DNA of 64,000 nucleotides from Paenibacillus ehimensis NBRC 15659 (GCF_004000785.1 NZ_BILX01000001.1:1-64000), one strand, 5' to 3'; shown: positions 24,823 through 34,616, counted from the stretch's first letter. The notes: generated by a model not told the origin, from the sequence alone. Made by a program: numbers and translations.

Positions 24823-25596
24823 ATGGAACTGTCGTTGACCCCGGATGTGTGGCATATCGGTTATGCGGAGCTGACGCTTCGCATTATAACGGCGCTGGTG
24901 CTGGGCGGTCTGATCGGCCTGGAGCGGGAAATCGGCGGGCATTCGGCCGGATTTCGCACGCATATTCTGGTCTGCATGGGCTCGGCTTTGATTGTGCTGC
25001 TGTCGAGCTACGGTTTTTCCGACTTTGCGGTCGAAGCGAACGTGAGGCTGGATCCGGCCCGTCTGGCCGCCCAGGTGATCAGCGGCATCGGCTTCCTCGG
25101 GGCCGGCACGATTCTGCGCACGGGGTCGACCGTGTCGGGGCTGACGACCGCGGCTTCGCTCTGGGTCGTGGCGGCCATCGGTCTTGCGGCCGGCGCCGGC
25201 TTCTACTACGGGGCTACCGTCTCGACGGCTGCGGTTATCGTCAGCCTGTTCCTGTTGAACAAGGTGGAGAAGGCGGCGCTGGCGAAGGCGAAGCGCAAGC
25301 GCGAGGTGGAGGTCGAGCTATGGGACGGGGACGGGAATCTCGGTGCAATGCTGAACCGGATCAAGGCTGCGGGCGCCTCCGTCACCGTGCTGCATCTGGA
25401 GAGCCGCGTCAAGGAAACGGAGGAAGGCTTCCGCCATGCCTTAAGCGTACGCATGGCGCTCAAGACGACGGCCGGGCAATATGAGCACGTCGTGCAGGAG
25501 CTGATTGTGCTTCCGGGGATGGTGAAGGTAGAGACGCCGGGATGGAAGCCGTTTGGGCACGAAGATAAAGCGGAAACGGCGGAAAAGACGGCCTAA
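24823..25596 (+). CDS. MgtC/SapB family membrane protein
   Basis: A 257-residue inner-membrane protein. Residues 15 to about 145 form the MgtC/SapB domain with GGLIGLEREIGGHSAGFRTH (conserved first cytoplasmic loop) and QVISGIGFLGAGTI, and about five hydrophobic helices. The last 95 residues look like the ACT-like cytoplasmic domain of long MgtC proteins. Family members are linked to magnesium limitation, acid tolerance and modulation of the F-ATPase or phosphate transport. GGGGAGG lies 5 nt upstream and the gene directly follows the PHP gene. No Mg-sensing leader is seen. Confidence 0.87.
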   Translation: MELSLTPDVWHIGYAELTLRIITALVLGGLIGLEREIGGHSAGFRTHILVCMGSALIVLLSSYGFSDFAVEANVRLDPARLAAQVISGIGFLGAGTILRTGSTVSGLTTAASLWVVAAIGLAAGAGFYYGATVSTAAVIVSLFLLNKVEKAALAKAKRKREVEVELWDGDGNLGAMLNRIKAAGASVTVLHLESRVKETEEGFRHALSVRMALKTTAGQYEHVVQELIVLPGMVKVETPGWKPFGHEDKAETAEKTA

Positions 25597-25754
25597 TTTT
25601 GCCCTGCTGATGCCGCCGGCGGTATGCGTTCGATCTCGAGGGATCGCCGTCGCACGGATCCGGCGGGCCGGACCGCTCCGCGCGAACGAGAAGGCTCCAA
25701 GAGCTTCCGGCAAACGGCAGCGCGACAAAACACTAGCGAAGAGGAGCGATTCAA

Positions 25755-26684
25755 GTGCAAGCTTTAACTTTTCGGGAAGACCGGACGTTTACGATCGTGC
25801 AGTTCACCGACGTGCATATGAAATCCGGAGGCGACGCGGACCGGCGCACCCTGGAGCTGATGGAGCACGTTCTCGAAGCGGAGCGGCCGGATCTGGTCTA
25901 CTTCACCGGAGACGTCATTGAAGACAAGGAATGCGACGATCCGCTCGGCCGGTTCGACCGGGCGGTTTCCATCGTCGAGAAGCAACGCATCCCGTGGGCG
26001 GTCGTCTTCGGCAATCACGATACCGAGATGAAAATCACCCGTCAGCAGCTGATGAACAAAGTGTCGGGCTACGAGTACGCGTTAGCGGCGGGCGGTCCGT
26101 CGGACATTGCCGGAGAAGGCAATTATGTGCTTGAAGTCCGGGAGGCGTCCGGCCGTCCGGCCGCCTTGCTGTACGGCTTCGACTCCGGCTGCATGTCCAC
26201 GCTGCCGCACGTTCAGGGCTACGGCTGGATTTGCCGCGATCAGATCGATTGGTACGTCCGGCAATCCGCCGCCTATACGTCGAACAACGGCGGCACGCCG
26301 CTGCCGGCTTTGGCGTTCTTCCATATCCCGCTGCCGGAATATGCGGAGGTATGGGAGCGCGAAGTATGCTACGGGCATAAGTACGAGAACGTGTGCTGCC
26401 CGAAGATCAACACGGGACTGTTTGCGGCGCTCGTCGAAATGGGCGACGTCATGGGCACGTTCGCCGGCCACGATCACGTCAACGATTACTGCGGCACGCT
26501 TCACGGCGTCCGCCTGTGCTATGGCCGGGCGACGGGCTACAACACGTACGGCCGGGACGATTTCCCGCGCGGAGCGCGCGTGATCCGGCTGCGCGAAGGC
26601 GAACGAAGCTTCGAGAGCTGGCTGCGGCTGGCGGACGGAACGGTCGTGACGGAGCAGCCGGAGCATCGGCCGGAGACGCGCTAA
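25755..26684 (+). CDS. Metallophosphoesterase
   Basis: A 309-residue calcineurin-like phosphoesterase. The dimetal motifs are in order: DVH near residue 19 (FTDVHMKSGG), GD in YFTGDVI near 54, GNHD near 95, a His in FFHIPLPEY near 195, and GHDHVND near 237. This set matches the phosphodiesterase/YvnB-like branch acting on nucleotides or phospholipid headgroups. The start is a GTG with GAGGAG 8 nt upstream. It has no signal peptide. It stands alone; the 158 bp upstream contains nothing recognised. A terminator follows at 26753. Confidence 0.88.
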   Translation: MQALTFREDRTFTIVQFTDVHMKSGGDADRRTLELMEHVLEAERPDLVYFTGDVIEDKECDDPLGRFDRAVSIVEKQRIPWAVVFGNHDTEMKITRQQLMNKVSGYEYALAAGGPSDIAGEGNYVLEVREASGRPAALLYGFDSGCMSTLPHVQGYGWICRDQIDWYVRQSAAYTSNNGGTPLPALAFFHIPLPEYAEVWEREVCYGHKYENVCCPKINTGLFAALVEMGDVMGTFAGHDHVNDYCGTLHGVRLCYGRATGYNTYGRDDFPRGARVIRLREGERSFESWLRLADGTVVTEQPEHRPETR

Positions 26685-27144
26685 AGAAGAGCCGAAGGGA
26701 ACGCGCGATATATCAGGGCAGGGGGCCCCTGCAAAATAAAGCTGCATTGCGGACAGGCGAACGGCTGGAAGAGCACCTCTTCGGCTGTCGCCTGTTTTCA
26801 TTTTGGCAGTTATCGAAGAGGGTGCCGATCCGGGAAAATACATGCCGAACCTGAACGGATGCCTTGAAAATAGCGGATTTCCGCCGTTTGAGAACCGTTT
26901 TGGGCAAATGAGAACTGGGCGAATCCCGGGGGCGAATGCTACGATGTGGGCAGGAAATCTTCCGGTGCAGGAAGCGTCTGAAAATAATTGGAATACACGG
27001 GCAGCTGCTTTAAAGGATTTATGGGGAAATTCCGATACGCCAACTTGCCTTATCTCGATCAGTCCCATACGGATGTCCGAAATCGGATGTATAGTATAAT
27101 GAGGACGGTGACTACTACGACAGACTCGCAAGGAAGGTTGGACG
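26685..27144 (+). other. Intergenic region upstream of locus B
   Basis: About 460 bp. It contains a small GC palindrome (GCAGGGG at 26718 with CCCCTGC), the terminator at 26753-26798, and a strong -10-like TATAAT at 27095-27100 about 45 bp before the ATG of the membrane regulator gene, with an overlapping TATAGT and no convincing -35. A short palindrome CCGAAATCGG lies at 27077-27086 within that promoter. The central 26800-27060 part contains open frames without ribosome sites and nothing recognised. Confidence 0.5.
26753..26798 (+). terminator. Terminator after the metallophosphoesterase gene
   Basis: ACAGGCGA (26753-26760) pairs with TCGCCTGT (26788-26795) and the inner part (GAAGAG with CTCTTC) extends the stem. 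TTTT follows. It would isolate the metallophosphoesterase gene from locus B. Confidence 0.75.
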
Positions 27145-29418
27145 ATGCGACATTTATTTTCTAAGAACTACGTTCGAATTTATTTGTGGATCGGAATGAT
27201 CTTTACGATGATCATTATTCCGTTCTCCATGTTTTTGGCGAACCAGTTCTCGAAATACGCCTACTCGCAAATGGATCTGTTCAACCGCGATACGATGCTG
27301 CAAACCGCAAGCCGCACCGAGTTTCTGCTGAACAAGCTTAAATCGTACGGGCTTCACATGTATCAGGACCGTACGGTCCAGGAATGGCTGCAATCGGCCG
27401 GCCCCCGCCCGCTGGACGACATGGATGCGCTCCATGCGCTGACGAACTATATGTCGACCGAGCCGTTTATCAAGCGCGCCTATTTGGTGAACGTCCACAA
27501 GGAGCAGGTGATCGACTCGCTCAAGGGGCTCGTTTCGTTCGAGAAATTCGGGGATGCGGCGATGCTGAGGAAGATCCGGGAGGACCGGCCGCTCTTTTTG
27601 CAATTTTTTTACCATGAAACCGGCGGCGAGCCTTATCTCGCGCTCATCGTTCCGTCTACGCCGGCCAAGAAAGACCACCGCGGCTATCTCGTGCTCCTGC
27701 TGGACAACGGGGCGCTGCAGGAAAATCTGCTCGGTCTGAACAAGGAGCTTGGCATGGATTTGATGATTGTGGACGGCCACGGCCGGAATGTGCTGGGGAC
27801 GAGGGAGAACGACGCGGTCCTCCTGAACGAGCTGCGCCGCTTGAAGCCCACGGGTTCGGAGACGCAGGTCGTGACCGTGCGCGGAATGCAATTGTTCGTC
27901 AATTCCGCACCGCTGGCTTCGCAGAAATGGACGGTATATTCGTTAACCGAGTTGAAAGCGTTTAAGCATCAAGCGGAAGCGTTCCAGACGAAAATCATCG
28001 GCTACTCGCTGCTGCTGCTCGTGCTGCTGCTGCTGGCGGCCTTCTGGAATTCCCGGCGGATGGTGAAGCCGTTCCGCAGGCTGGCGGACCAATTGCAGCG
28101 CCGCATCGCGCAGGAGTCGCGCCATTCCGCGCTGACTCTCCCCGCTGCGGGCGACGAGTACAGCATTTTGAAAAACGGGATCGAGCTGCTGTCCAGCCGG
28201 GTTGACGAAATGCACCAGTCGCTTCGCGGCCATTCCGGCTTGATCAAGGCGGAATATTTGCGCCAGTGGCTGCTGCAGGGAAGAATGAACCGGACGCTGC
28301 GGGAAGGGATCGCCCGGGAATCGGATCTCCTGGCGTCGGAGCTCATCCGGCTTGCGGTCGTCAAGATCGACGCCTACCGGGACGTGGCCGAAACGTATGA
28401 TTTTGCTTCCCGCCAGCTGCTCAAATACGCGATGGGCAACATTGCCGGAGAAATCATCGCGGGCGAGGGCGGCACGCTGGAGACGATCGACCTGGCCGGC
28501 GATCACATCGTCTTCCTGATCGGGTTGGACCGGGGCGACGCCGAAGTCCGCAAGCTGCTGGAAACGATCAAGGGGCATATTGCGACGTATGTCCGGCTTC
28601 AGGTGACCGCAGCGGTGAGCGATGTGAAGCATCTGGAAGACGATCTGCGCTCCGTCTACGATTTCGTTCTGGAGCTTACCCTGCTCAAATTCATCAGCGG
28701 CGAAGACAAGGTATATACGGAGGGCGATTACGAAAGCTACGTTCGGCTGCTGCAGCCGTTGTCCGATCCGAAGAGCCTCGACAAGCTGCTTGTCGCGGTC
28801 AAGTCCGGGAAGAAGGACCAGGTCGTCCTGCTGCTGGAGGAGCTGTTCGGGCAGATGGCGGCGGTCAAATACTCCGAATGCAAGGTAAGGCTGACCGTCA
28901 TTTTATTTACGATCATGAAGGAATTCGACAAGCTTCGGGCGCTGCAGGGCGTGGACGGCATCGACAAACAGCTCGACCGGTTCTCGACGCTGCAGGAGGC
29001 GCGGCATTGGCTGGAGGCGGAGCTGTTCGCCGTCATGGACCAGCTTAGCTCCCGCAAAGGGGGCGACCGGAAGGAGAAGCTTGCGGAGGAGATGATCAAT
29101 TACGTCCTATATCATATTCACGATCCGATGCTGTCCGTCGAAGCGATTGCGGAGCACGTCTCGCTGTCGGCCAAGTACGCCCGCAGCATTTTTCAGGAAG
29201 TACGCGGCGTATCACTTTCGAATTACATCCTGAACACAAGGATCGAGAAGGTGAAGGAACTGCTTGTTACGACAAGCATGTCGGTGGCGGATATCGGGGA
29301 GCGTTCGGGATTTTTGACGCGGAGCCATTATTTCACGGCGTTCAAAAAAGCGACGGGGCTGACCCCGAACCAATTCCGGCTGCACCATACCGAAGGGGAA
29401 GGAGGGGAGGCGGAATGA
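27145..29418 (+). CDS. Membrane-bound AraC family regulator (YesS-like), locus B
   Basis: A 757-residue one-component membrane sensor-regulator. An N-terminal helix (about residues 12-33), a large extracytoplasmic Cache-like region, and a second helix (about 286-303) are followed by a HAMP-like linker and cytoplasmic region. The last 105 residues are an AraC double helix-turn-helix (SVEAIAEHVSLSAKYARSIF, then RSHYFTAFKKATGLTPNQF). This matches the YesS/GapS class, where sugar sensing outside and DNA binding inside are on one chain with no kinase. Its 3' end overlaps the next gene by 4 bp (ATGA). It probably controls locus B. Confidence 0.88.
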   Translation: MRHLFSKNYVRIYLWIGMIFTMIIIPFSMFLANQFSKYAYSQMDLFNRDTMLQTASRTEFLLNKLKSYGLHMYQDRTVQEWLQSAGPRPLDDMDALHALTNYMSTEPFIKRAYLVNVHKEQVIDSLKGLVSFEKFGDAAMLRKIREDRPLFLQFFYHETGGEPYLALIVPSTPAKKDHRGYLVLLLDNGALQENLLGLNKELGMDLMIVDGHGRNVLGTRENDAVLLNELRRLKPTGSETQVVTVRGMQLFVNSAPLASQKWTVYSLTELKAFKHQAEAFQTKIIGYSLLLLVLLLLAAFWNSRRMVKPFRRLADQLQRRIAQESRHSALTLPAAGDEYSILKNGIELLSSRVDEMHQSLRGHSGLIKAEYLRQWLLQGRMNRTLREGIARESDLLASELIRLAVVKIDAYRDVAETYDFASRQLLKYAMGNIAGEIIAGEGGTLETIDLAGDHIVFLIGLDRGDAEVRKLLETIKGHIATYVRLQVTAAVSDVKHLEDDLRSVYDFVLELTLLKFISGEDKVYTEGDYESYVRLLQPLSDPKSLDKLLVAVKSGKKDQVVLLLEELFGQMAAVKYSECKVRLTVILFTIMKEFDKLRALQGVDGIDKQLDRFSTLQEARHWLEAELFAVMDQLSSRKGGDRKEKLAEEMINYVLYHIHDPMLSVEAIAEHVSLSAKYARSIFQEVRGVSLSNYILNTRIEKVKELLVTTSMSVADIGERSGFLTRSHYFTAFKKATGLTPNQFRLHHTEGEGGEAE

Positions 29419-30941
29419 ACCGGACGCTGCGATGGGGCTGCTTGTTCGCTGCGCTGCTCTTGCCTGCGGGCTGCGGAGGGTCCTCCGCTTCCGATGCGGG
29501 CCGGACGTCCCCGGCCGACGCCCGTCCCCCGGTGACGCTCCGGATCATGCTCCCGGGCGATCGGGTCCCCGATTACGACCTTGTGCTGAAGGAAGCGCAT
29601 CGGCGTCTGGCGGGAACGCTCGATGTGAGGCTCGACATCAAGTTCGTGCCGTGGAACGACTTCGGCCACGTATCCCAAGTGGCGTTGGCTTCGGGCGAGG
29701 AAATCGATCTCGTCTTCGACGCGCCATGGCTGCATTTGAGCGAGATGATCTCCAGCGGATACTACGAGCCGCTCGACGTGCTGCTGGAGAAGTACGGGGA
29801 GACGATCCTCGCCAAGCGTCCCCGGCCGATGTGGGAGGCCAACCGGTACGGCGGCAAAATTATGGCGATCCCGCTCGGCGTCTCCTATGCGATGGGCCAC
29901 TCGTATTTCGTCCGCAAGGACCTCCGCGAGAAGCTTGGCGTCCCGCCGATCCAAAGCTACGAAGAGCTGATCCGGTTCGCTTACCTTCTCAAGGAGAAAG
30001 AGACGGGCATCGTGCCGCTGATCGCAGCGGGGAACACGTCGCAGCAGCTTTACAGCCAGGCGGCGTTCCGGCATTATGACGATGCGCGGGACCAGATTCG
30101 GCCGACGCAGGCGCTCGGCAGCAGTCTGATGCTGTATTATCAGCATAATGACGGTAAGGTGCGCAATTTGTTTCACGAAAAGGATTCGCCGGTGCGGGAT
30201 TGGATTCGCGAGGCGCGCCGGCTGTATGTGGACGGCGTTATGCATCAGGACGTGCTCGGCATCAAAGATTTTCAAGACCCGGGCTTCTCGGGCGAGGTAG
30301 CGGTCTTCCCGGCAGGCTCGTTCTCGGTTGGCGAGGGGCATCAGGAAAGGCTGAAGCGGCATGTACCGGGCGGAGAGCTGGAGAGCGTGACCTTTTATCA
30401 GGACGTTCCGAAGGCGAACCTGTCGAATTTCGCCCAATGGAATTTTATTGCGGTTCCGGTGACCAGCAAGCATAAAGAAGAGGCGATCCAGTTCCTCAAC
30501 TGGGCCAACGAGAAGGACAACTACGACCTGCTGGCGTACGGACTTCCGGGCGTTCATTGGAAGCCCGTGGGAACGGACCGTTACCGGACGCTGAAAAGCG
30601 GCTATCAGCAGTTCCCGTACGTCTGGCTCTGGAACCCGGACGACGACCGCATACCGGCGACCGATGACCGCACCGAGGCATTGGACTGGTTTATTCGGCG
30701 GGCGGAGCATTTTACGCCGGATCTATTGACCGGGTTCCAGTTCGACGGGACCCCGGTACAGAACGAGCTGAACGCGTATGCAAGGATCGAAGCGGAGTAC
30801 TACACGCCGCTGTTTAACGGAGTGCTCGATCCGGAGGAAGCGTGGCCGCGTTTTGAAGCCGAAGCCGGTCCGCTGCTGGAAGCGATCGGGGCGGAGCTGC
30901 AGCGCCAGATCGACGCGTTCCTGCGGAACAAGCGGCATTGA
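29415..30941 (+). CDS. Extracellular solute-binding lipoprotein paired with the YesS-like regulator
   Basis: A 508-residue lipoprotein with Cys20 in a PAGC lipobox and a type I binding-protein fold (EEIDLVFDAPW, GGKIMAIPLGVSY and QWNFIAVPVTSKHKEE are typical segments of the LplA/YtcQ group). The start overlaps the stop of the regulator (ATGA). Because a second, separate binding protein precedes the permeases, this one may serve as a ligand-presenting co-sensor for the regulator rather than as the main importer component. That role is an inference. The ligand is unknown. Confidence 0.85.
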   Translation: MNRTLRWGCLFAALLLPAGCGGSSASDAGRTSPADARPPVTLRIMLPGDRVPDYDLVLKEAHRRLAGTLDVRLDIKFVPWNDFGHVSQVALASGEEIDLVFDAPWLHLSEMISSGYYEPLDVLLEKYGETILAKRPRPMWEANRYGGKIMAIPLGVSYAMGHSYFVRKDLREKLGVPPIQSYEELIRFAYLLKEKETGIVPLIAAGNTSQQLYSQAAFRHYDDARDQIRPTQALGSSLMLYYQHNDGKVRNLFHEKDSPVRDWIREARRLYVDGVMHQDVLGIKDFQDPGFSGEVAVFPAGSFSVGEGHQERLKRHVPGGELESVTFYQDVPKANLSNFAQWNFIAVPVTSKHKEEAIQFLNWANEKDNYDLLAYGLPGVHWKPVGTDRYRTLKSGYQQFPYVWLWNPDDDRIPATDDRTEALDWFIRRAEHFTPDLLTGFQFDGTPVQNELNAYARIEAEYYTPLFNGVLDPEEAWPRFEAEAGPLLEAIGAELQRQIDAFLRNKRH

Positions 30942-31382
30942 TGCGTCCGGCGCATTTTGCCCGAAGCGGCCGCGCTGCAGCGGAAAGGCAGGCAAGCGCC
31001 GGAAACCGGTTCGCGCAAGCCGCCCCCCTCTCTCATGGAGAGGGGAAGCCGCGGCCGGCATCCCGTGCGCGCAGGGGGCGGACGGAGGAATAATGTGCCG
31101 AAGTGTGTCCTTTTATGGGGGATAATTCCGTTTTTACATCAATTATAGGAGGTGGTTTTCATTTAAGTTTGTCCGATGCTGTTATCCGCTGGAGGAGAGC
31201 GTTCCCGATCTGCCGGGACGCTTTGACAGATGGAAGGAGACGGGGCGAGACGATTTTGCCCAAGGATCGGCTGAGTGACATTGGCATTGATCAGCCCGAA
31301 GCGGCAAGTCCGGAGCGTCCGGGGCGCCGTGGGGTAGAAAAGGCGGCACGACCGTAAACACAATATCGAAAGGGTGGCTGAC
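30942..31382 (+). other. Leader region before the locus B transporter genes
   Basis: About 440 bp without an accepted gene. A perfect 8-bp hairpin CCCCTCTC/GAGAGGGG (31025-31045) has no T-run. A second hairpin, AGCGTTCCCG with CGGGACGCT (31198-31222), is followed by TTTGACA. A GGAGGTGG at 31148-31155 precedes only a two-codon frame. A plus-strand frame (31103-31357) lacks a credible start. A separate promoter or attenuator for the transporter genes is likely here, but no complete promoter could be assigned. Confidence 0.45.
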
Positions 31383-32729
31383 ATGAGACGGAAAACAACG
31401 CATAAAACGATGACGGCGCTGCTGGCAACCATGCTGGCGGCGGCAGGACTTAGCGCATGCTCCGGGGGAAAGGATGCGGGCGGAACGGGGACCGGAGCCG
31501 CTTCCGGCGACGGGAAGGCGGGAGGGAAAGTAACGGTTCAGCTTTGGAACCATTACACCGGCGATAAAGCGGCCGTCCTCGATGAGATGGTGTCGGCTTT
31601 CAACGCCAGCCAGAACGAAATTACAGTCAAAGCGCTGAGTAACCAGGACCCGCAAAAGCAGCTCACCGCGATCTCGGGTGGCAGCGCGCCCGATCTGATG
31701 TTCACGTTCTGGAACAACATCGGCCCGTGGTCCGAAGCGGGTGCGGTGCTGAGCCTTGATGATTTCGTCAAACAGGCGAGCTTCGATACGAAGAAAATCA
31801 TCCCCGCCGCCTTGGAACGCATGAAGGTGGACGGCAAGGTATACGGCTTCCCGATCTCGATGAGCATGGCAAGCCGGCTGTACTACAATAAGAAGATGTT
31901 TCAGGACGCGGGAATTTCCAAGCCGCCGGAAACGCTCGAAGAGATGTTCGAGGTCTCGAAAAAGCTGACCAAGAAGGACGGCAAAAACGGCTACGAGCAG
32001 GTCGGCTTCATCCCCGACTATCCGTGGATCGACAACGTCTTCTGGCCGATCATCTTCGGCGGCTCCTGGGATGACGGCAAAGGCAAGCTGACGGCCGCCC
32101 AGAAGGCGAACGTCGATGCGATCGCTTACCAAGCATCATATTACAAGGAGTTCGGCAGCGAGGGCATCTCCAAGTTCAAATCCGGCATGGGCAAGGCCGA
32201 CACGCCGCAGGACCCGCTCGTCACCGGCAAGCTCGGCATGATGATCGGCTGGGAGAACATGTACAACGACAAGCGCGGCGAAGGCGGAGCGATCGGCGTA
32301 GCTCCGTTCCCTTATCCGAAAGACCGGCCCGAGCTGAAAAACGCGGGCATGGTCAGTCCGGTCGCCATGTTCATTCCGGCCAAAGCGAAGAATAAGGAAG
32401 CGGCCTGGAAAGTGATGCAGTATTTCTTGTCGGAGGATGTGCAGATCGAGTATGCGACCAAAGCGAAGACGATTCCGGTGCTGCTGAGTGCGCTCGACAA
32501 TCCGAAGCTGACCAAGAACGAAGCGACGAAGTCGCTGTCGGAATTTTTCGAGAGCGCGAAGAGCCCGAACTTGAACGGCTTTCCGAACAGCGTCTATATC
32601 AACGAATATTTGCAGGCGCTGAACGAGGAAACGGAAAAAGCGCTCAAGGGCCAGATCACGCCGCAGCAGGCGATGGATAACGTCGTGGCCAAAATCCAGC
32701 CGAAAGCGGATAAAGCGAACAAGAAATAA
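31383..32729 (+). CDS. Sugar ABC transporter solute-binding lipoprotein (locus B)
   Basis: A 448-residue binding protein of the common sugar group 1 (UgpB/MalE-like). The lipobox LSAC places the lipidated Cys at residue 26. The fold shows VTVQLWNHYTGDKAAVLDEM at the start of the mature domain, PDLMFTFWNN, and the C-terminal NPNLNGFPNSVYINEYLQ-like region. The ATG at 31383 is chosen, with AAAGGGTGG about 5 nt upstream. Two permeases and sugar-metabolising enzymes follow in the same direction, so it is the importer's main receptor. The ligand is inferred to be an amino sugar or related sugar from the enzymes downstream. Confidence 0.88.
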   Translation: MRRKTTHKTMTALLATMLAAAGLSACSGGKDAGGTGTGAASGDGKAGGKVTVQLWNHYTGDKAAVLDEMVSAFNASQNEITVKALSNQDPQKQLTAISGGSAPDLMFTFWNNIGPWSEAGAVLSLDDFVKQASFDTKKIIPAALERMKVDGKVYGFPISMSMASRLYYNKKMFQDAGISKPPETLEEMFEVSKKLTKKDGKNGYEQVGFIPDYPWIDNVFWPIIFGGSWDDGKGKLTAAQKANVDAIAYQASYYKEFGSEGISKFKSGMGKADTPQDPLVTGKLGMMIGWENMYNDKRGEGGAIGVAPFPYPKDRPELKNAGMVSPVAMFIPAKAKNKEAAWKVMQYFLSEDVQIEYATKAKTIPVLLSALDNPKLTKNEATKSLSEFFESAKSPNLNGFPNSVYINEYLQALNEETEKALKGQITPQQAMDNVVAKIQPKADKANKK

Positions 32730-32802
32730 GAATATTGGGGTGCGCGCAGGTGGTCATCACGCCTTCGTGCGCCCCGGACATCGAAGAGGAGGAGGACCGG
32801 AG

Positions 32803-33729
32803 ATGGATGCAGTCAATCGAATCGGAATCAAGCGCAGAGAGCGCCAGCGTCTCCTCGTCGGGTTGTGCTTTATCAGTCCGTGGCTGATCGGATTTTTGCT
32901 GTTTCAGCTGCTGCCGATCGTTTCTTCGTTCTATTACAGCCTGACGGAGTACAACCTGTTCGAAGCCCCGCAGTGGGCGGGCGCCGCGAATTACGCGGAG
33001 CTGGTCGCAGACGGCAAGGTGTGGCAATCGCTGTACAATACACTGTTTATGGCGGTGTTCGGGCTGTTCCCGCATCTGGCGTTCGCGCTCGGCATTGCCA
33101 TGCTGCTCAACAAAGACGTGAAGGGAAAATCGCTCTACCGTACGATTTATTTTTTGCCTACGCTCGTGCCGACGGTCGCCGCGACACTGCTGTGGATGTG
33201 GCTGCTGAACGCGCAGTACGGACTGATCAACGAGCTGCTGGGCATGCTGGGACTGCCGCAGCCCGTCTGGCTGCTGGAGCCGCAATGGACGAAGCCCGCG
33301 CTGATTCTAATGGGCTTCTGGGGAACGGGGACGGCGAGCATCATGTATTTGGCCGCCCTGCAGGATGTGCCGCGCATGTATTACGAAGCGGCGGAGATCG
33401 ACGGAGCCAACGCCTGGCAAAAATTCCGCCATATTACGCTGCCGGCGATCTCGCCGATGACGCTGTTTCAGGTCATCATGGGCGTCATCGGGGCGCTGCA
33501 AATGTTCACGCAAGGCTACGTGTTCGCAGACGGTAACGGGCAGGCGATCGGCGGGCCGGAAAATTCGCTTTTGTTCTACGCGGTGTACTTGTACCAGACA
33601 GCGTTCTCGTTCCTGCGGATGGGCTACGCGTCGGCGATGGCTTGGGTACTGTTCGTCATCGTCTTCCTGCTGACCTTTCTGGTTTTCAAAACATCGGCCC
33701 GCTGGGTGTATTACGGAGGTGAGCGCTAA
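32803..33729 (+). CDS. Sugar ABC transporter permease, MalF/UgpA type (locus B)
   Basis: First membrane subunit of the locus B importer. The 308-residue protein has six hydrophobic segments and the EAA loop (YYEAAEIDGANAWQKF...TLP) near residues 195-220. The ATG has GAGGAGGAGG 7 nt upstream; an upstream frame to 32740 is not needed. Its stop codon overlaps the start of the next permease (TAATG), so the two subunits are made together. Confidence 0.9.
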   Translation: MDAVNRIGIKRRERQRLLVGLCFISPWLIGFLLFQLLPIVSSFYYSLTEYNLFEAPQWAGAANYAELVADGKVWQSLYNTLFMAVFGLFPHLAFALGIAMLLNKDVKGKSLYRTIYFLPTLVPTVAATLLWMWLLNAQYGLINELLGMLGLPQPVWLLEPQWTKPALILMGFWGTGTASIMYLAALQDVPRMYYEAAEIDGANAWQKFRHITLPAISPMTLFQVIMGVIGALQMFTQGYVFADGNGQAIGGPENSLLFYAVYLYQTAFSFLRMGYASAMAWVLFVIVFLLTFLVFKTSARWVYYGGER

Positions 33730-34616
33730 TGTCCAAGGCAACTGCCGCAACGTCTTCCTTCTCTGTAAGCCGGAATAAACGGAAGCGCGCCCTCGGGGCA
33801 CGCTCAAGCTGGGCGGCGCACCTGCCGCTCGTGCTCGTCGGCCTGCTGTTTTTGCTGCCGTTCATCTGGCTGGTCATCACGTCGCTCAAAACCGACGAAG
33901 AAATCTTCGTCGTGCCGGTCCGGTGGTGGCCCGAGACGGTCCAGTGGAGCAACTACGTCCATGCGATGAAGGCCATTCCGTTTTTCCAATATACGATGAA
34001 TACGATCTGGATTTCCGCCCTTTGCGTGCTCGGCGTCGTCGTGATCGCGCCGCTTGTCGCTTATGGGTTTGCGCGGATTCATTTTAAGGGCAGGAATGCG
34101 CTGTTCCTCGTGATGATGAGCACGCTGATGCTTCCTTTTCAAGTGACGATGATTCCGCTTTATGTCCTGTTCAACAAGCTGGAGCTGATCAATTCGTACT
34201 GGCCGATCGTGCTGTCCTCGTGGTTCGGCACCGGGATGGCGTACTACATTTTCATGGTGCGGCAGTTCTTTATGGGCATCCCGCACGAGCTGACGGAGTC
34301 GGCGAAGATTGACGGCGCTTCGGAGTTCCGCATCTATGCGCAAATTATCCTTCCACTGGCAAAGCCGGCGATATTAACCGTGGGGCTGTTCACGTTTCTT
34401 GCGGCGTGGGGCGATTTTCAAGGCCCGCTCATTTATTTGAACGATCCGGAGAAGTGGACGCTGTCGATCGGGCTGAAGCAGTTCATCCGCGAGAATCAAG
34501 TGGCTTGGGGACAGCTGATGGCGGCTTCGACCTTGTTCACGGTTCCGATCATCATTATGTACTTTTTCGTGCAGAAAAAATTTATCGAGGGCATCTCCAT
34601 CACGGGGATGAAATAA
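33729..34616 (+). CDS. Sugar ABC transporter permease, MalG/UgpE type (locus B)
   Basis: Second membrane subunit of the importer, 295 residues, six hydrophobic segments and EAA loop (TESAKIDGASEFRIY...LP) near residues 193-215. The C-terminus KKFIEGISITGMK is typical of MalG-like proteins. It overlaps the previous stop by one base. No ATPase gene follows; the next gene is an isomerase. Confidence 0.9.
   Translation: MSKATAATSSFSVSRNKRKRALGARSSWAAHLPLVLVGLLFLLPFIWLVITSLKTDEEIFVVPVRWWPETVQWSNYVHAMKAIPFFQYTMNTIWISALCVLGVVVIAPLVAYGFARIHFKGRNALFLVMMSTLMLPFQVTMIPLYVLFNKLELINSYWPIVLSSWFGTGMAYYIFMVRQFFMGIPHELTESAKIDGASEFRIYAQIILPLAKPAILTVGLFTFLAAWGDFQGPLIYLNDPEKWTLSIGLKQFIRENQVAWGQLMAASTLFTVPIIIMYFFVQKKFIEGISITGMK

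Noticed and set aside
26803-27099. 98-codon plus-strand frame before the YesS-like gene
   Set aside because: No ribosome site, low-complexity composition, and it runs over the probable promoter of the regulator gene.
31103-31357. 84-codon plus-strand frame in the locus B leader
   Set aside because: No credible start; composition resembles random GC-rich sequence; overlaps hairpins.
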